Source of the DNA: Ceratotherium simum simum
Lineage: Eukaryota; Chordata; Mammalia; Perissodactyla; Rhinocerotidae
Direction: 5' to 3'
DNA: 64,000 nt
NCBI RefSeq assembly: GCF_000283155.1
Contig: NW_004454178.1
Span: 3,471,145-3,535,144, forward strand
Positions 11,530-22,665 of the stretch are shown one piece after another. The position numbers and the translations under genes were made by a program. Each line of letters begins with the position of its first letter. Positions within the stretch are counted from its first letter, which is position 1. The notes under the pieces were generated by a model that worked only from the letters and a program-made list of their open reading frames with translations, was not told the origin of the DNA and did not search any database.

Positions 11530-14500
11530 AATAAGAACAAACAAAGCCCCAAATCAGCAGAAGAAGGGAAATAATAAAAATCAGAGCAGAAATAAATGAA
11601 ATAGAGACTAAGAAAAATGGAAAAAATTAATAAAACCAAGAGTTGGTTCTTTGAAAAGATAAACAAAACTGACAAACCTTTAGCTAGACTCACCAAGAAA
11701 AAAGAGAGAAGGCTCAAATAAGTAAAATCAGAAATAAAAGAGGAGAAATTACAACTGATACCTCAGAAATACAAAAGATTATAAGAGAATACTATGAAAA
11801 GCTATATGTCAACCAATTCGACAATCTGGAAGAAATGGATAAATTCTTAGAATCATACAACCTTCCAAAAATGGATCAAAAAGAAATAGAGAATTTGACT
11901 AGACCAATCACCAGTAAGGAGATCAAAACAGTAATCAAAAACCTCCCCAAAAATAAAAGTCCAGGACCAGATGGCTTCCCTGGTGAATTCTACCAAACAT
12001 TCAAAGAAGACTTAGTACCTCTCCTTTTCAAACTCTTCCAAAAAATTGAAGAGGAGGGGAAGCTCCCTAACTCATTCTATGAAGCCAACATCACCCTGAT
12101 ACCAAAACCAGACAAGGACAACACAAAAAAGAAAATTACAGGTCAATATCACTGATGAACATTGAGGCAAAAATCCTCAACAAAATATGAGCAAATTGCA
12201 AACAACAATACATTAAAAAGATTATACACCATGATCAGGTGGGATTTATTCCAGGGACGCAGGGATGGTTCAACATCCACAAATCAATCAATGTAATACA
12301 CCACATTAATAAAATGAAGTATAAAAATCACATGATCATCTCAATAGATGCAGAGAAAGCATTTGATAAGATACAGCATCCATTTATGATAAAAACTCTG
12401 AATAAAATGGGTATAGAAGGAAAGTATCTCAATATAATAAAGGCCATATATGACAAACCCACAGGTAATATCATCCTCAATGGTGACAAACTGAAAGCTA
12501 TCCCTCTAAGAACAGGAACCAGACAAGGATGCCCACTCACATCCCTCTTATTTAACATAGTATTGTAAGTCCTAGCCAGAGCAACCAGGCAAGAAAAAGA
12601 AATAAAAGGGATCCAAAATGGAAAGGAAGAAGTGAAACTCTCACTATTTGCAGATGACATGATTTTATATATAGAAAACCCTAAAGAATCCACCAAAAAA
12701 CTTTTAGGAATAATAAATGAATACGGTAAAGTTGGAGGATACAAAATCAACATACAAAAATCAGTTGCATTTCTATACACTAACAACAAAGTAGCAGAAA
12801 GAGAAATTAAGAATACAATCGCATTTACAATTGCAACAAAAAGAATAAAATACCTAGGAATAAACTTAACCAAAGAGGTGAAAGATTTCTACACTGAAAA
12901 CTATAAAACATTTCTGAAAGAAATCGAAGAAGACACAAAGAAATGGAAAGATATTCCGTGGTCTTGGATTGGAAGAATTAACATAGTGAAGATGTCCATA
13001 CTTCCTAAAGCAATCTACAGATTCAATGCAATCCCAATCAGAATCCCAATGATGTTTTTCACGGAAATAGAACAAAGAATCCTAAAATTTATATGGAACA
13101 ACAAAAGACCCCGAATAGGTAAAGGAATCCTGAGAAAAAAGAACAAAGATGGAGGTATCACACTCCCTGATTTCAAAATATACTACAAAGCTATATTAAC
13201 CAAAACATCATTGTACTGGCACAAAAACAGATGCACAGATCAACAGAATAGAATCGAGAGCCCAAGAATAAACCCACACATCTATGGACAACTAATTTTT
13301 GACAAAGGAGTCAAGAACATACAATGGAGAAAGGAAAGTCTCTTCAACAAATGGTGTTGGGAAAACTGGACAGTCACATGCAAGAAAATGAAAGTAGACT
13401 GTTATCTTACACCATACACAGAAATTAACTCAAAATGGATTAAAGACTTGAATGTAAGACCTGACACCATGAAATTTCCAGAAGAAAACATAGGCAGTAT
13501 GCTCTTTGACATCAATTTTAGCAATATATTTTCAAGTGCCATGTCTGACCAAGCAAGGGAAACAATAGAAAAAATAAACAAATAGGACTACACCAAACTA
13601 AAAAGCTTCTGCAGAGCAAAGGAAACCATGAACAAAACAAAAAGACAACATAACAATTGGAAGAAGATATTTGCAAACCATATATCTGATAAGGGGTTAA
13701 TCTCCAAAATATATAAAGAACTCATACAGCTCAACAACAAAAAAACTAACAACCCAATTAAAAAATGGGCAAAAGACCTGAACAGACATTTCTCCAAAGA
13801 AGATAAACAGATGGCCAACAGCCATATGAAAAGACATTCAACATCATTAACTATCAGGGAAATACAAAGCAAAACTACAATGAGATGTCACCTCGTGCCC
13901 ATCAGAACGGCTATAATTAACAAGACAGGAAACAACAAGCGTTTGAGAGGATGTGAAGAGAAGTGAACTCGCATACACTGCTGGTGGAAGTGCAAACTGG
14001 TGCAGCCACTATGGAAAACAGTATGGAGATTTCTCAAAAAATTAAGGCTAGAACTACCATACAATCCAGCTATTCCACTGCTGGGTATTTATCCAAAGAA
14101 CATGAAAACACCAATGCGTAAAGATACATACATGTGTTCATTGCAGCATTATTCACAACAGCCAAGATTTGGAAACAACCTAAGTGCCCATCAAGGGACG
14201 AATGGATGAAGAAGATGTGGTATATATACACAATGGAATACTACTCAGTCCTAAGAAACGATGAAATCCAGCCATTTGTGACAACATGGATGGACATTGA
14301 GGGTATTATGCTAAGTGAAATAAGTCAGAGGGAGAAGGTCAAATACCGTATGATCTCACTCATAAGTGGAAGACAGAAACAACAACAAATGAACACATAG
14401 AGACAGAGATTGGATTGGTGGTTACCAGAGGGGAAGGGCGGAGGGTTGACGGCGAAAGGGATGATTAGGCACGTTGTGTGGTGATGGACTGTAATTAGTC

Positions 14501-14617
14501 TTTGAGTGGTAAACATGAGAACATGATGTAATCCATGAAGAAACATAAGTATAATGGATGTACACCTGAAATGTATACAATGTTATAAACCAATGTTACT
14601 GCAATAAAAAAATAAAT
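11530..14617 (+). mobile_element. 5'-truncated L1 LINE (perissodactyl-type 3' UTR)
   Basis: A 3.1-kb L1 that starts inside ORF2, just upstream of the reverse-transcriptase domain, and runs to a 3' UTR and A-rich tail (gcaataaaaaaataaat). It is bounded by a 13-bp target-site duplication, gtctttcttttcc, at 11517-11529 and 14618-14630. The site lies within a MIR, which can be read as continuous once the L1 and one duplication copy are removed. The 3' UTR (near 14400-14610, ending tgtacacctgaaatgtataca) is shared with the copies at 19305-19902 and 30605-31329. This makes the three one lineage, younger than the L1MA-like copies here. Confidence 0.95.
11560..14400 (+). pseudogene. L1 ORF2 remnant (endonuclease-reverse transcriptase, C-terminal two thirds)
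   Basis: This encoded the part of the L1 ORF2 protein that makes cDNA at a nicked target site. An open stretch holds the linker and early RT (Met at 11835 to 12155), with a '[15 protein letters not shown]' motif. The next frame holds 12239-12568 ('[14 protein letters not shown]', '[13 protein letters not shown]') and 12632-13585, which contains the RT catalytic motif FADD near its start, then thumb and C-terminal parts. Damage includes a one-base frameshift near 12120-12135 and in-frame stops at 12188-12190 (TGA), 12566-12568 (TAA), 13583-13585 (TAG) and 13964-13966 (TGA). A second frameshift lies near 14120-14140. ORF2 ends at 14400. It cannot make a working protein. Confidence 0.93.
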
Positions 14618-14630
14618 GTCTTTCTTTTCC

Positions 14631-14655
14631 TTTGCATTACTGCTTCTTGACTTCT
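14631..14655 (+). mobile_element. MIR SINE, right part, beyond the L1
   Basis: tttgcattactgcttctt completes the MIR begun at 11385. Between the halves lie only the L1 and the second target-site copy. Confidence 0.75.
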
Positions 14656-14810
14656 CTTACTCCTTATAACAAGATAGGCAAAAAATAAAGAAAAGTACTA
14701 AGAATGTAATTTGAGAAGTCTGGAGTTCCGTTAAAAAAAAAATCACTTACCTTAAGTAATTTTTAATGAAGGCAAATGCTGTGAGGTAGAAAGTATATAA
14801 ATGGAGAGAG

Positions 14811-15043
14811 CAGTGCTTCTCAAACTACCTACGCTAAAGAAATAGATTGTTTAGTTTCAACTGCCACTCTACAATACTTTTAAAACATATAATTACTAGA
14901 AAAAAATAAACTACTAGAAAAAAGATCATATGCTTATAGTCACAGCAATGTCCAAGTGGTATAAAAATTTCTAAATGCTTACTCTCAATTTTTGTACTTA
15001 TCTATAGAAGACAAGCACCAGTCTCTGGACTGCACTTTGAGTA
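14811..15043. mobile_element. hAT-like non-autonomous DNA transposon relic
   Basis: The left end cagtgcttctcaaacta and the right end gactgcactttgagta are imperfect terminal inverted repeats of the kind seen in MER/Charlie hAT elements. The length of about 230 bp fits. A clean 8-bp target duplication was not found, and the subfamily is not named. Confidence 0.55.
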
Positions 15044-16841
15044 AAATCGAGCCAGAGGACAGGTGATAAAAACGCAAGTTTAACATTAAGCTAATAATAA
15101 GCAAATATATTATAAAATATATTTTGCACCTAGACTCTATTAAAATAAAAAAAATTTCCTATCTGCAAACACTTTGTTGCAAAATCTTGTTACTTCATTA
15201 AGTAGCTTTTCATGCTAGTTTAGTATAAAAGAAAATCAAATTCTGCTTAAGATTAAGAAAGTTGAAAATAGAATAAAATATATATTGTCTTTCTGAACCA
15301 GGTGAACAGAAAAGCATAGGCCTGTCAACTCATATAGCATTCATTTTTGTTCTGTGGATGTATGTATATACGTATAACATAAAATTGTTATTAAGCATCA
15401 ACATGCAACATTGCTAATTAATTTTGAATATGGTAATTATTATTCTGTAGTTAAAATTATTTCATTTTCTTTCTGATAGGCTCAAGGGATAAGATTTGTT
15501 CTTACTGAATATATTGATAATCACAGCAATGGAGAAACAAAATGACTAATGTTGTGTTTTTTATCCTTTATGTCAAAGCTGGCACATAAAAACAGGTTTC
15601 CACACTTGCCATTTTCCAAAATGTGGCAGCAGTTCCTAATAGATCTCTAAATGCATTTTGACAAAGTGAAAATTTGTTTTACATCATGAGATCTGGGCAA
15701 TGCTTCTAGAAAAATGTGATAATTAAATTCAGAAAACAAGAAACATGAAATAGATTTTTTCCATAGCATAGTAACTTTGTGTAACATACTATATAATGGC
15801 ATTGTTATTTAGTTTTTAATTTTCTTTTTTAAATGTTTCTAACCATAGAGCAGTATACTTATGCACAATGGCTAGGGTAATGAGATTAGTATTTACCGAT
15901 TACTTTAAATAATTATCAACATTTTTTATGGGAATAAAACTATCTTATTAATTTTACGGGAATTAGTTTTATGGGAATAAAACTACCTTATTAATTTTGG
16001 TATATATAAAACTATAGCTTACTAATATTAGAATTTTCATATAGTCAGCATTTCCTCTTCTCAGAGCGCATAAAGAACATCTAATAATAGTTTATGGTAA
16101 AGTTTTGAATTAACACAATAGTATCTATTAAAATCTACGCAGAGCTATTACTTTTGTGAAAAAACAAATCTTTTGTGACATCATGAAATTGAAGTATGTG
16201 TTTCAATATTCACATTAATTCCGAATAGAAAAAAAGAGGTCGCTTTGTTGAGCACTTTATAATAGCTAATAGAGGTCAATCAATTGAAGAAAATTCCTCA
16301 AAATTATACTTTAATACTTAATGAAATACAGTATAGAAGACAGCTTGAAAATCATAAACTAGAAAATAAATGTATTTTTTCAATTATTCTATTGGTGGCA
16401 CTATTTCCATTTAATTGCCCTAAATAGAGAAGATAATAAATTAGAGCTAGGAGATGGAAAAGCCAATTAATAGCCCAATATGCCTCAGAAAATACAGGCA
16501 AAATAGTGATTTATTAGAGTATTTGCTCAGTGAAGTCACAAATGTGGTACTTTTGCAAATAGGAGTTCAGTCAATGATCGTTTAATTAAAACATGTTAAT
16601 ATAGGAGGCATATAAGAGTAATAAGGTTCAAAGCAGCAGATTTCCCGGTTACTGAAACGACACTGACTATGCCTGTCTCACACTGGTATTAACTTCATGT
16701 TGTGTAGGCAGAGGAAAGCTTGAGTTGATGTGAGTATTACTGGAACGCCCACCATGGTGTGTTATTAGTATCTCGGAGCTGCCAAAGAAATAACCTGTGA
16801 CATGGCAATAACTTACCCCAAGCCTCGGGGGGGCATGTGCT
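15044..16841. other. Unassigned AT-rich DNA
   Basis: No gene or element recognised, apart from the short tandem duplication at 15924-15998. Confidence 0.45.
15924..15998. repeat. Tandem duplication, 43-bp period
   Basis: ttttatgggaataaaacta at 15924 recurs at 15967. The match continues through cttattaatttt with one mismatch (t/c). This looks like a local duplication of unique sequence. Confidence 0.85.
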
Positions 16842-17785
16842 TTGGAGAACCCTATGAATAAACTTTCTGAGAATGTTGGGGTTCCTGAGGGTTCTGTCCT
16901 TGGCCTGCTGTTCTTCTCCGTCGTCTTGATTAAACTCATCTACTCTTACGATTTCAACATCCACAAAACTCTCCAGCTCTGCCCTCTCCCAAGAAATTCA
17001 AGTTCTTACATTCAGTTGCCTGCTGGTTAGGTATTTCCAATAGAATTCCACAGACACCTTAAATTGAACTTGCCAAAGTATAAACTAATCACCATACCCT
17101 GACACCTGGCCATTCTCCTTCTTAGAGCCTTTAGTTCCGTTGGTGGCGTCAATATCTCCCAAGCACTCAAACTAGAAGATTTGGGAATCTTCTTAATTCT
17201 TGCTTCTCTTTTCTCAGCCACATCTCCAACTTTCCTCTAGCTGTTCCTCCTTCGGATAAGCAACCTGTGCTGTCACACAAGGCTGCTTGCTCAGAAGGGT
17301 TCCATGCGTCTCTGCTGGTCTACTATCACCATCTTGAAATGGTGGATAATTTTTGAACAAGGAGCCCAGCATTCTCTTGCGTTGGGCCCTGCAAATTATG
17401 CAGCCAGTCCTGCCTGCCATGCCCTTTACCCTCTGTAAAATCTGTGTTATAGCCTCTAAACAAACCACGAAATTTCTCACTTCCTTGTCTTTGTTCTCAT
17501 TTTCCCTCTGCTGGGCATGTCTCATTTGCTGATCCTCAAATACTCATTTCTGGTGTCACCTCTCCCAGCAAGGCTTCCCTGCATAATGAAGCTAGGTTAA
17601 GCACTCCCATAATAATACCATTGAATAACTCCATTATTTCAATTAAAAGACTGTATTATTACCTGTTTTTATATCTCATGTTCTATGAGCTCATAGAGAG
17701 GAAGCAAGAATTACTTTGCAACTAACATAGTAACACACAGAAAACACACAATCAAATTTTATTGTATGAATGAATAATGATGAAA
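16842..17785 (+). mobile_element. L2 LINE, ORF 3' half to 3' end
   Basis: The L2 order is preserved: gttctgtccttggcctgctg near 16890, gatttcaacatccacaaaac near 16950, gttgcctgctgg near 17016, acaccttaaattgaacttgcc near 17054, ctagaagatttgggaatcttc near 17173, cagcaaggcttccctgc near 17566, and the end tgtatgaatgaataatg. One remnant is open for 62 codons (16842-17030) but the element is heavily decayed. Confidence 0.8.
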
Positions 17786-17866
17786 ATAAGTGTAATAAGT
17801 AACTGCTGTTTAGTCTCATGAATTAGTGTGTTTTCAAAACAAAAAGCTATTGGAGTTTTATTTTAT

Positions 17867-18108
17867 TTTTTTATTTTTATTTATTTATTTATTTATTTAT
17901 TTTTTATAATTTTATTTATTTATTTATTTTTCCCCAAAGCCCCAGTAGATAGTTGTATGTCATAGCTGCACATCCTTCTAGTTGCTGTATGTGGGATGCA
18001 GCCTCAGCATGGCCGGAGAAGCGGTGCATTGGTGCGCGCCCGGGATCCAAACCTGGGCCGCCAGTAGCGGAGCGCGAGGACTTAACCACTAAGCCACGGG
18101 GCCGGCCC
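17867..18108 (-). mobile_element. ERE-type SINE with (TTTA)n tail
   Basis: In minus orientation. The tail, at the low-coordinate side, is an expanded TTTA array (17867-17930). The body reads ccccagtagatagttgtatg, then gcatggccggagaagcgg, then cggggccggccc at 18097-18108. A 16-bp target-site duplication, tggagttttattttat, is exact at 17851-17866 and 18109-18124. The exact duplication and surviving CpGs point to a fairly recent insertion. Confidence 0.95.
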
Positions 18109-18174
18109 TGGAGTTTTATTTTATAACCAAATAAAAATAATAATAAGACTTGTGTTATCAACTCAATCTCCTAA

Positions 18175-18460
18175 ACAGCTTTTGAATCTATCCACTTCTC
18201 CCCAGTTGTTCCCTCTTCACCCTCAGTCAGTCTGATAGCTTTAAACTCTGGCCTGAACTATGGTAATGGGCTGTCTTGCCTTCCTCCAATTAATTCTCCA
18301 CAATGCAGCTGAAGGGATCTTCAAAGTAAAAATCAGACTGTGTACCCATAACAATTATTCTTTGCTTACAACCTCCAGATTTCAGCTCAAATATTACTTC
18401 ATTATGGACACCCGGAAAAATACTTGGCCCCATAAATTAAAACAAGCCAACCCCTCCGGG

Positions 18461-18499
<39 letters not shown>

Positions 18500-18710
18500 A
18501 CACTCACTTTTAGTGTCTCTCATTGTACTTTTCCTTTTTAGTCCTTAGTTGAGTTTGTAATTTACAACTTTTGGTGAGATAAGTTAATAAAGTTTGCCTC
18601 TCTCCCTCAAAAACTTTGAGTAAGGGATCATGTCTACTTTCCTTCACATTTTGTCATCAGTATACCGGCAGACAGTAGGTGCCCAAAAAGAACTTGTCAA
18701 ATTAATGTTG
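18175..18710 (+). mobile_element. L2 LINE fragment with internal CA repeat
   Basis: The blocks gcctgaactatggtaatggg, gctgtcttgccttcctcc, catgtctactttccttcac and gcagacagtaggtgccc follow the L2 3' ORF and 3' UTR order. A (CA)n array at 18462-18503 has grown inside it. Confidence 0.7.
18462..18503. repeat. (CA)n microsatellite
   Basis: About 21 CA units with one interruption (caaac) near 18491. The ORF at 18260-18541 reads through it and is not a gene. Confidence 0.95.
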
Positions 18711-19292
18711 GATAGCAGTGTTTTGTAAACACATGGCATGGGAGCTTCAAAGACTCTAAAATGTATAAATCCTGATGATAACTATTATTCTCATTCTCCT
18801 CTGCTCTCTTGAATACAATAGTTTGTATTGGTTGGCCTGATTCATGGTCCTTCGAATTTCACTTCATTCAACTGTAAGTATGATAGGCATCTCTAAAGAT
18901 TTCTAAGACATATTTCACAGCATATCTGTTTCGTCTGTATATCTGAGTTCTTCCTTGAAGACCCTATTGAAGATCTGAGAATTTGAGGGAAATGATGCAG
19001 AACATCCACAAGAATAAACACCACTTTCCTCACATATACATTAACACAAATTATCAAGCTTTATAAATATGCAGCTAGAAACCATAAAAATCTTTCCTTA
19101 CCTTAGACCCACAAGCTTCAAACATTATTTTAAGAATATCCCTTGAAGACTGCCACATGTGCGTAAAATAACTCTCAGAGAATGACTTCTCCGTGAAACA
19201 AAGCCTAAAGATGATACCACTTCAGAAGTCTGTATTCAATTATGAGGATCCTATTCAAATATTTTTCCCCTTTGTGCTTTCAGAATGGCTTC
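18711..19292. other. Unassigned DNA
   Basis: Nothing recognised on either strand. Confidence 0.45.
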
Positions 19293-19304
19293 TGGAACAT
19301 TGAT

Positions 19305-19902
19305 CTTTTTTTTTTTTCCTCTCTCTCTCTCTTTTTGTTTTTTTATTGCTTTATAACATTGGTAACATTATTTTATAACATTATATAAATTTCAGGTGTA
19401 TATCATTATATTTTGATTTCTGTATAGATTACATCATGTTCACCACCCAAAGACTAATTATGATCCATCACCACACACATGTGCCTAATCACCCCTTTCA
19501 CCCCCCTCCCTCTCACCTTCCCTTCTGGTAACCACCAATCCAATCTCTGTCTCTATATGACTATTTGTTGTTGTTTTTATCTTCTACTTACGAGTGAGAT
19601 AATACAGTATTTGACTTTCTCCCTCTGACTTATTTCGCTTAACATGATACCCTCAAGGTCCATCCACATTGTCACAAATGGCAGGATTTCATCGTTTCTT
19701 ATGGCTGAGTAGTATTCCATTGTGGATATATACCACATCTTCATCATCCATTTGTCCTTGATGGGCACTTAGGTTGCTTCCAAGTCTTGGCTATTGTGAA
19801 TAATGCTGCAATGAACACAGGGGTGCATGTATCTTTATGCAGTCACGTTTTCATGTTCTTTGGATAAATACTCAGCAGTGAAATAGCTGGACTGTATGGT
19901 AG
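19305..19902 (-). mobile_element. Truncated L1 3' end, minus strand
   Basis: The T-rich start is the complement of the A tail. Next comes the complement of the same 3' UTR as the L1 at 11530 (tttcaggtgtatatcattat, then gattacatcatgttcacc), then the ORF2 C-terminus (catccacattgtcacaaatgg near 19660, aatgctgcaatgaacacagg near 19802). The 12-bp target-site duplication tggaacattgat lies at 19293-19304 and 19903-19914. The 63-codon minus-strand ORF (19577-19768) is ORF2 C-terminal text. Confidence 0.92.
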
Positions 19903-19919
19903 TGGAACATTGATTCTTA

Positions 19920-20078
19920 TGTGTTCTAAATTCCTAAGCCTCAGTTTCCTCACCTATAAAACGATATGGTAATGGTACCCTTTCTATAGTGTAATTGTAA
20001 AGATTAAATGAGGTGATTATGTAAAACACTTAGTATAATGTTTGTCAACTTACGAGTATCCAATAAATCTTAGCTTAA
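19920..20078 (-). mobile_element. MIR SINE
   Basis: cctaagcctcagtttcctcac, then ataaaacgatatggtaatgg, gattaaatgaggtgattatg, cacttagtataatg and ccaataaatcttagct form a clear reverse-oriented MIR. Confidence 0.9.
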
Positions 20079-21500
20079 AATAATAATTACTCAAAACGTT
20101 GTTAGAGTCTGGAAATCACAGAGACACGAATAAAAACGACAGAGCACTACGGAATTCTAACTGCAAGGCAAACACCAAAGCTAAAAACTGTGTGTGCCTG
20201 TCCAGCAGTAGGATTGGCTCTCATTAGCTCCTCTCTGGCTCTGGTTTTCCTCCCATGCTTCTGCCACTTTGATAGCTATGCAAAATTACCCCTCCAATGT
20301 AATCAGATAGAGAATCCAAAAGGAACTGATACAATTAACTTGACTGAGAACTAGGCATGGAAGATAAACGTGCAGTACACCCTCAGGACCACAAACACTT
20401 TACATTTATCTCTATTTATCCACATGTCAATTAATGAACCAACTGGCTATAAGTCTTTTCATAAGAAGTAATCATTTCCAACTAAAGTTGCCAAATTCCT
20501 ATAATTCAAATCTACATTCTTTGGTGACTTTTAAATGAAAAGAAAACATGGTTTTAAAAGCAATGCTCCCTTCTTGAATATTTTCACTTTATTGCTTTTG
20601 AATCGCCCAAGTTCAAATGAGACAATTAAATGCTGTGTCTTTTTTTTGTTCAGAGGCGAGATGGAGGTAATTTGCTGCTTCATGCATCTGTTTCCTCATC
20701 AGCACAGTGAGGACTAGGCTAATTAGGGGATGAAAACAATATGGTCATATGGATAGGCCAGATTGCCTGTCACTCAGTTTTTCAATACGTAGGCTCTGCT
20801 TTGAGGACAGGAAACAGATAATGATTCTCTGGCGTCTCTCTTGCAATGCATGAAAAGAAACAACTGGGAAGTGTTCAGACGTTTACCTGCTTATTTTTAG
20901 CATCGTCCTAGGAATAATCTTATTGGACTGTGTCATTTGTTTAGTCTTTACAAGAGTATTCTTTATTAGAAAGCTTCAACCAAGGCTGTTAAGTTCCATT
21001 GAGCACACAGAAATCCAACCAATCCACTTGGGTTCAGTTCATTATTCTGAAATATTCTACGGGGCAGAAAAATTAAGTCCAAAGACAGGCAAATGTGCAG
21101 CATTTTCAGAAAGTCTAATTTAACTAAATCGATTGAGTAGAGGAAAATTAACAGCTGAAAATGTATGATTAATTCTAGAGTTTGTACCAGACATGTTTTC
21201 TGGTGCCAGGCTGTCCTCAGTCATTTTGCACGAGGTAGAATTCAGACACAGGATGTCCACTCACAGGTCTGGCTTGGAAATGTGAGCTAGTATAACTAGA
21301 TTCTCTCTGTCTTGGACATTTGAACAAGGAAATTCCAAATGGAAGAGTGGAAAAAGAAATTGAAAACATTCATTGAGAGTTTCACAAGTGAGCACAAGCA
21401 AAAGTTACGAATAAATATAAAACATGAGTGAACAAGAGTAGCTAGGTGGCAGAGACAGAAGTCTGGAACTGACGAACAGAGAAAAACAGAGATATCTTGA
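20079..21500. other. Unassigned DNA
   Basis: No repeats or genes recognised. Small ORFs at 20535-20717 and 20923-21123 lack any supporting context. The low repeat content over 20.1-21.3 kb makes it a place to look for conserved non-coding sequence. Confidence 0.4.
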
Positions 21501-21577
21501 GTGTGTGTGCGCGCGTGTGAGAGAGAGAGAGAGAAAGAGAGAGAAAGAGAGAGAAAGAGAGACAAGAAAAGGGAGGG
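21501..21577. repeat. Compound (GT/GC)n-(GA)n microsatellite
   Basis: An alternating purine-pyrimidine run (21501-21519, with gcgcgcg) joins a pure purine tract (21519-21562). The tract includes a tandem 10-mer, agagagaaag. The two ORFs of 94-128 codons on the minus strand are low-complexity readings of this repeat. Confidence 0.92.
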
Positions 21578-22459
21578 ACTGGCTTCTATTTCCTGATAGC
21601 CCCAGGATCCTATTCCCCTGAAAGTTCCAGATTCCTGGTGCCCTGAAGCCTGAAGATACCAGTTCCAATGGATCTTGACCATTCTGCATGTCCTATCTCT
21701 GGATTTTCCCCAAGGCCACCATTTCCCTTATTGATAATGCCATCAGCTGAATGCTACCAAGACCTCCAACTGGATTGGGTCACCAGTTTTTCTAAGAGAT
21801 AAGTAAAAACTAGCTAACATACTTTCATCTCAAATATTGTCAGATAGCCTGCATCTCTCCCAAAACTTCCAAAGATCAATTTTGGGGTAGGAATGGTGAC
21901 TTACTCTCTCCTCTTCGGCCCTAGATTTGGGTCCCCACTTCTGCTGCATTCTCCACCTCAATTCTAAATTTCCCTTCAGCGCTTGGTGGGCTTTTTCTGC
22001 ATCATGATTGCCCAACTCGACACTACCCTAATACCTTTACTCACACTTTCAAGGGTGTTTGTATGTCCAACTTTATTAAAATTTGGAACCAGGAGCAGTG
22101 CTACATTAAGCAAATAACTTAAATACTAGGCATCCATATTGTTAAAGTCCCTCAGCCATTCTTATCATAAAGGAATTCTACTCACTATCTTCTCTACTCA
22201 AGTGCTCAAGTCCCACCTTCCTGCCACATTGCCAGAATCCCTTTTACTGCCCTCATTCCCTTTTCAAAGCCCTCGAATCCTTGTAATCTCTGAGAGCTAC
22301 CTCTTTGTCTCACTTTGGCCCCCCAAGGAATCTTACGTCCATTACTCATTCAATATGCCAATTAAACCATGATCCAAAAAATAGCCGCTTCTCTTCCCAA
22401 GAGGAATTCTGAGGTGACAGTTTAAGAAAAGCAACTTTTTATGAAAATAGGCGCACCCA
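21578..22459. other. Unassigned DNA
   Basis: More mixed base composition than its surroundings, with C-rich text near 22200-22330. No family is recognised with confidence. Confidence 0.4.
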
Positions 22460-22665
22460 CCATTGAGTATTTATTGTGTGCCAAGTGCCATGCTTAACAG
22501 TTGTTAACTCATTTAATTCTTCTATCTCCCTTATGTTGCAGGTTCTATTAACATCCCTATTTTAGTGATGAGGAAACTTGCCTGAGGCCCACAATGTTAG
22601 GAAGTACAGGGCTGAGTTGATAACAGTCTGAAGTAGAACCAGAATCTCCACCCACAACCACTACA
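22460..22665 (+). mobile_element. MIR SINE
   Basis: attgagtatttattgtgtgcc, aagtgccatgcttaac, actcatttaattcttctatc and agtgatgaggaaacttgcc are in MIR order. Confidence 0.85.

Noticed and set aside
12632..13585. 317-codon ORF as a host gene
   Set aside because: Its sequence, including the FADD motif, is L1 ORF2. It has upstream and downstream stops in the same frame and lies inside a bounded L1 insertion.
21296..21689. Minus-strand ORFs of 94 and 128 codons
   Set aside because: They are readings through a GA/GT microsatellite (Ser/Leu/Phe-rich).
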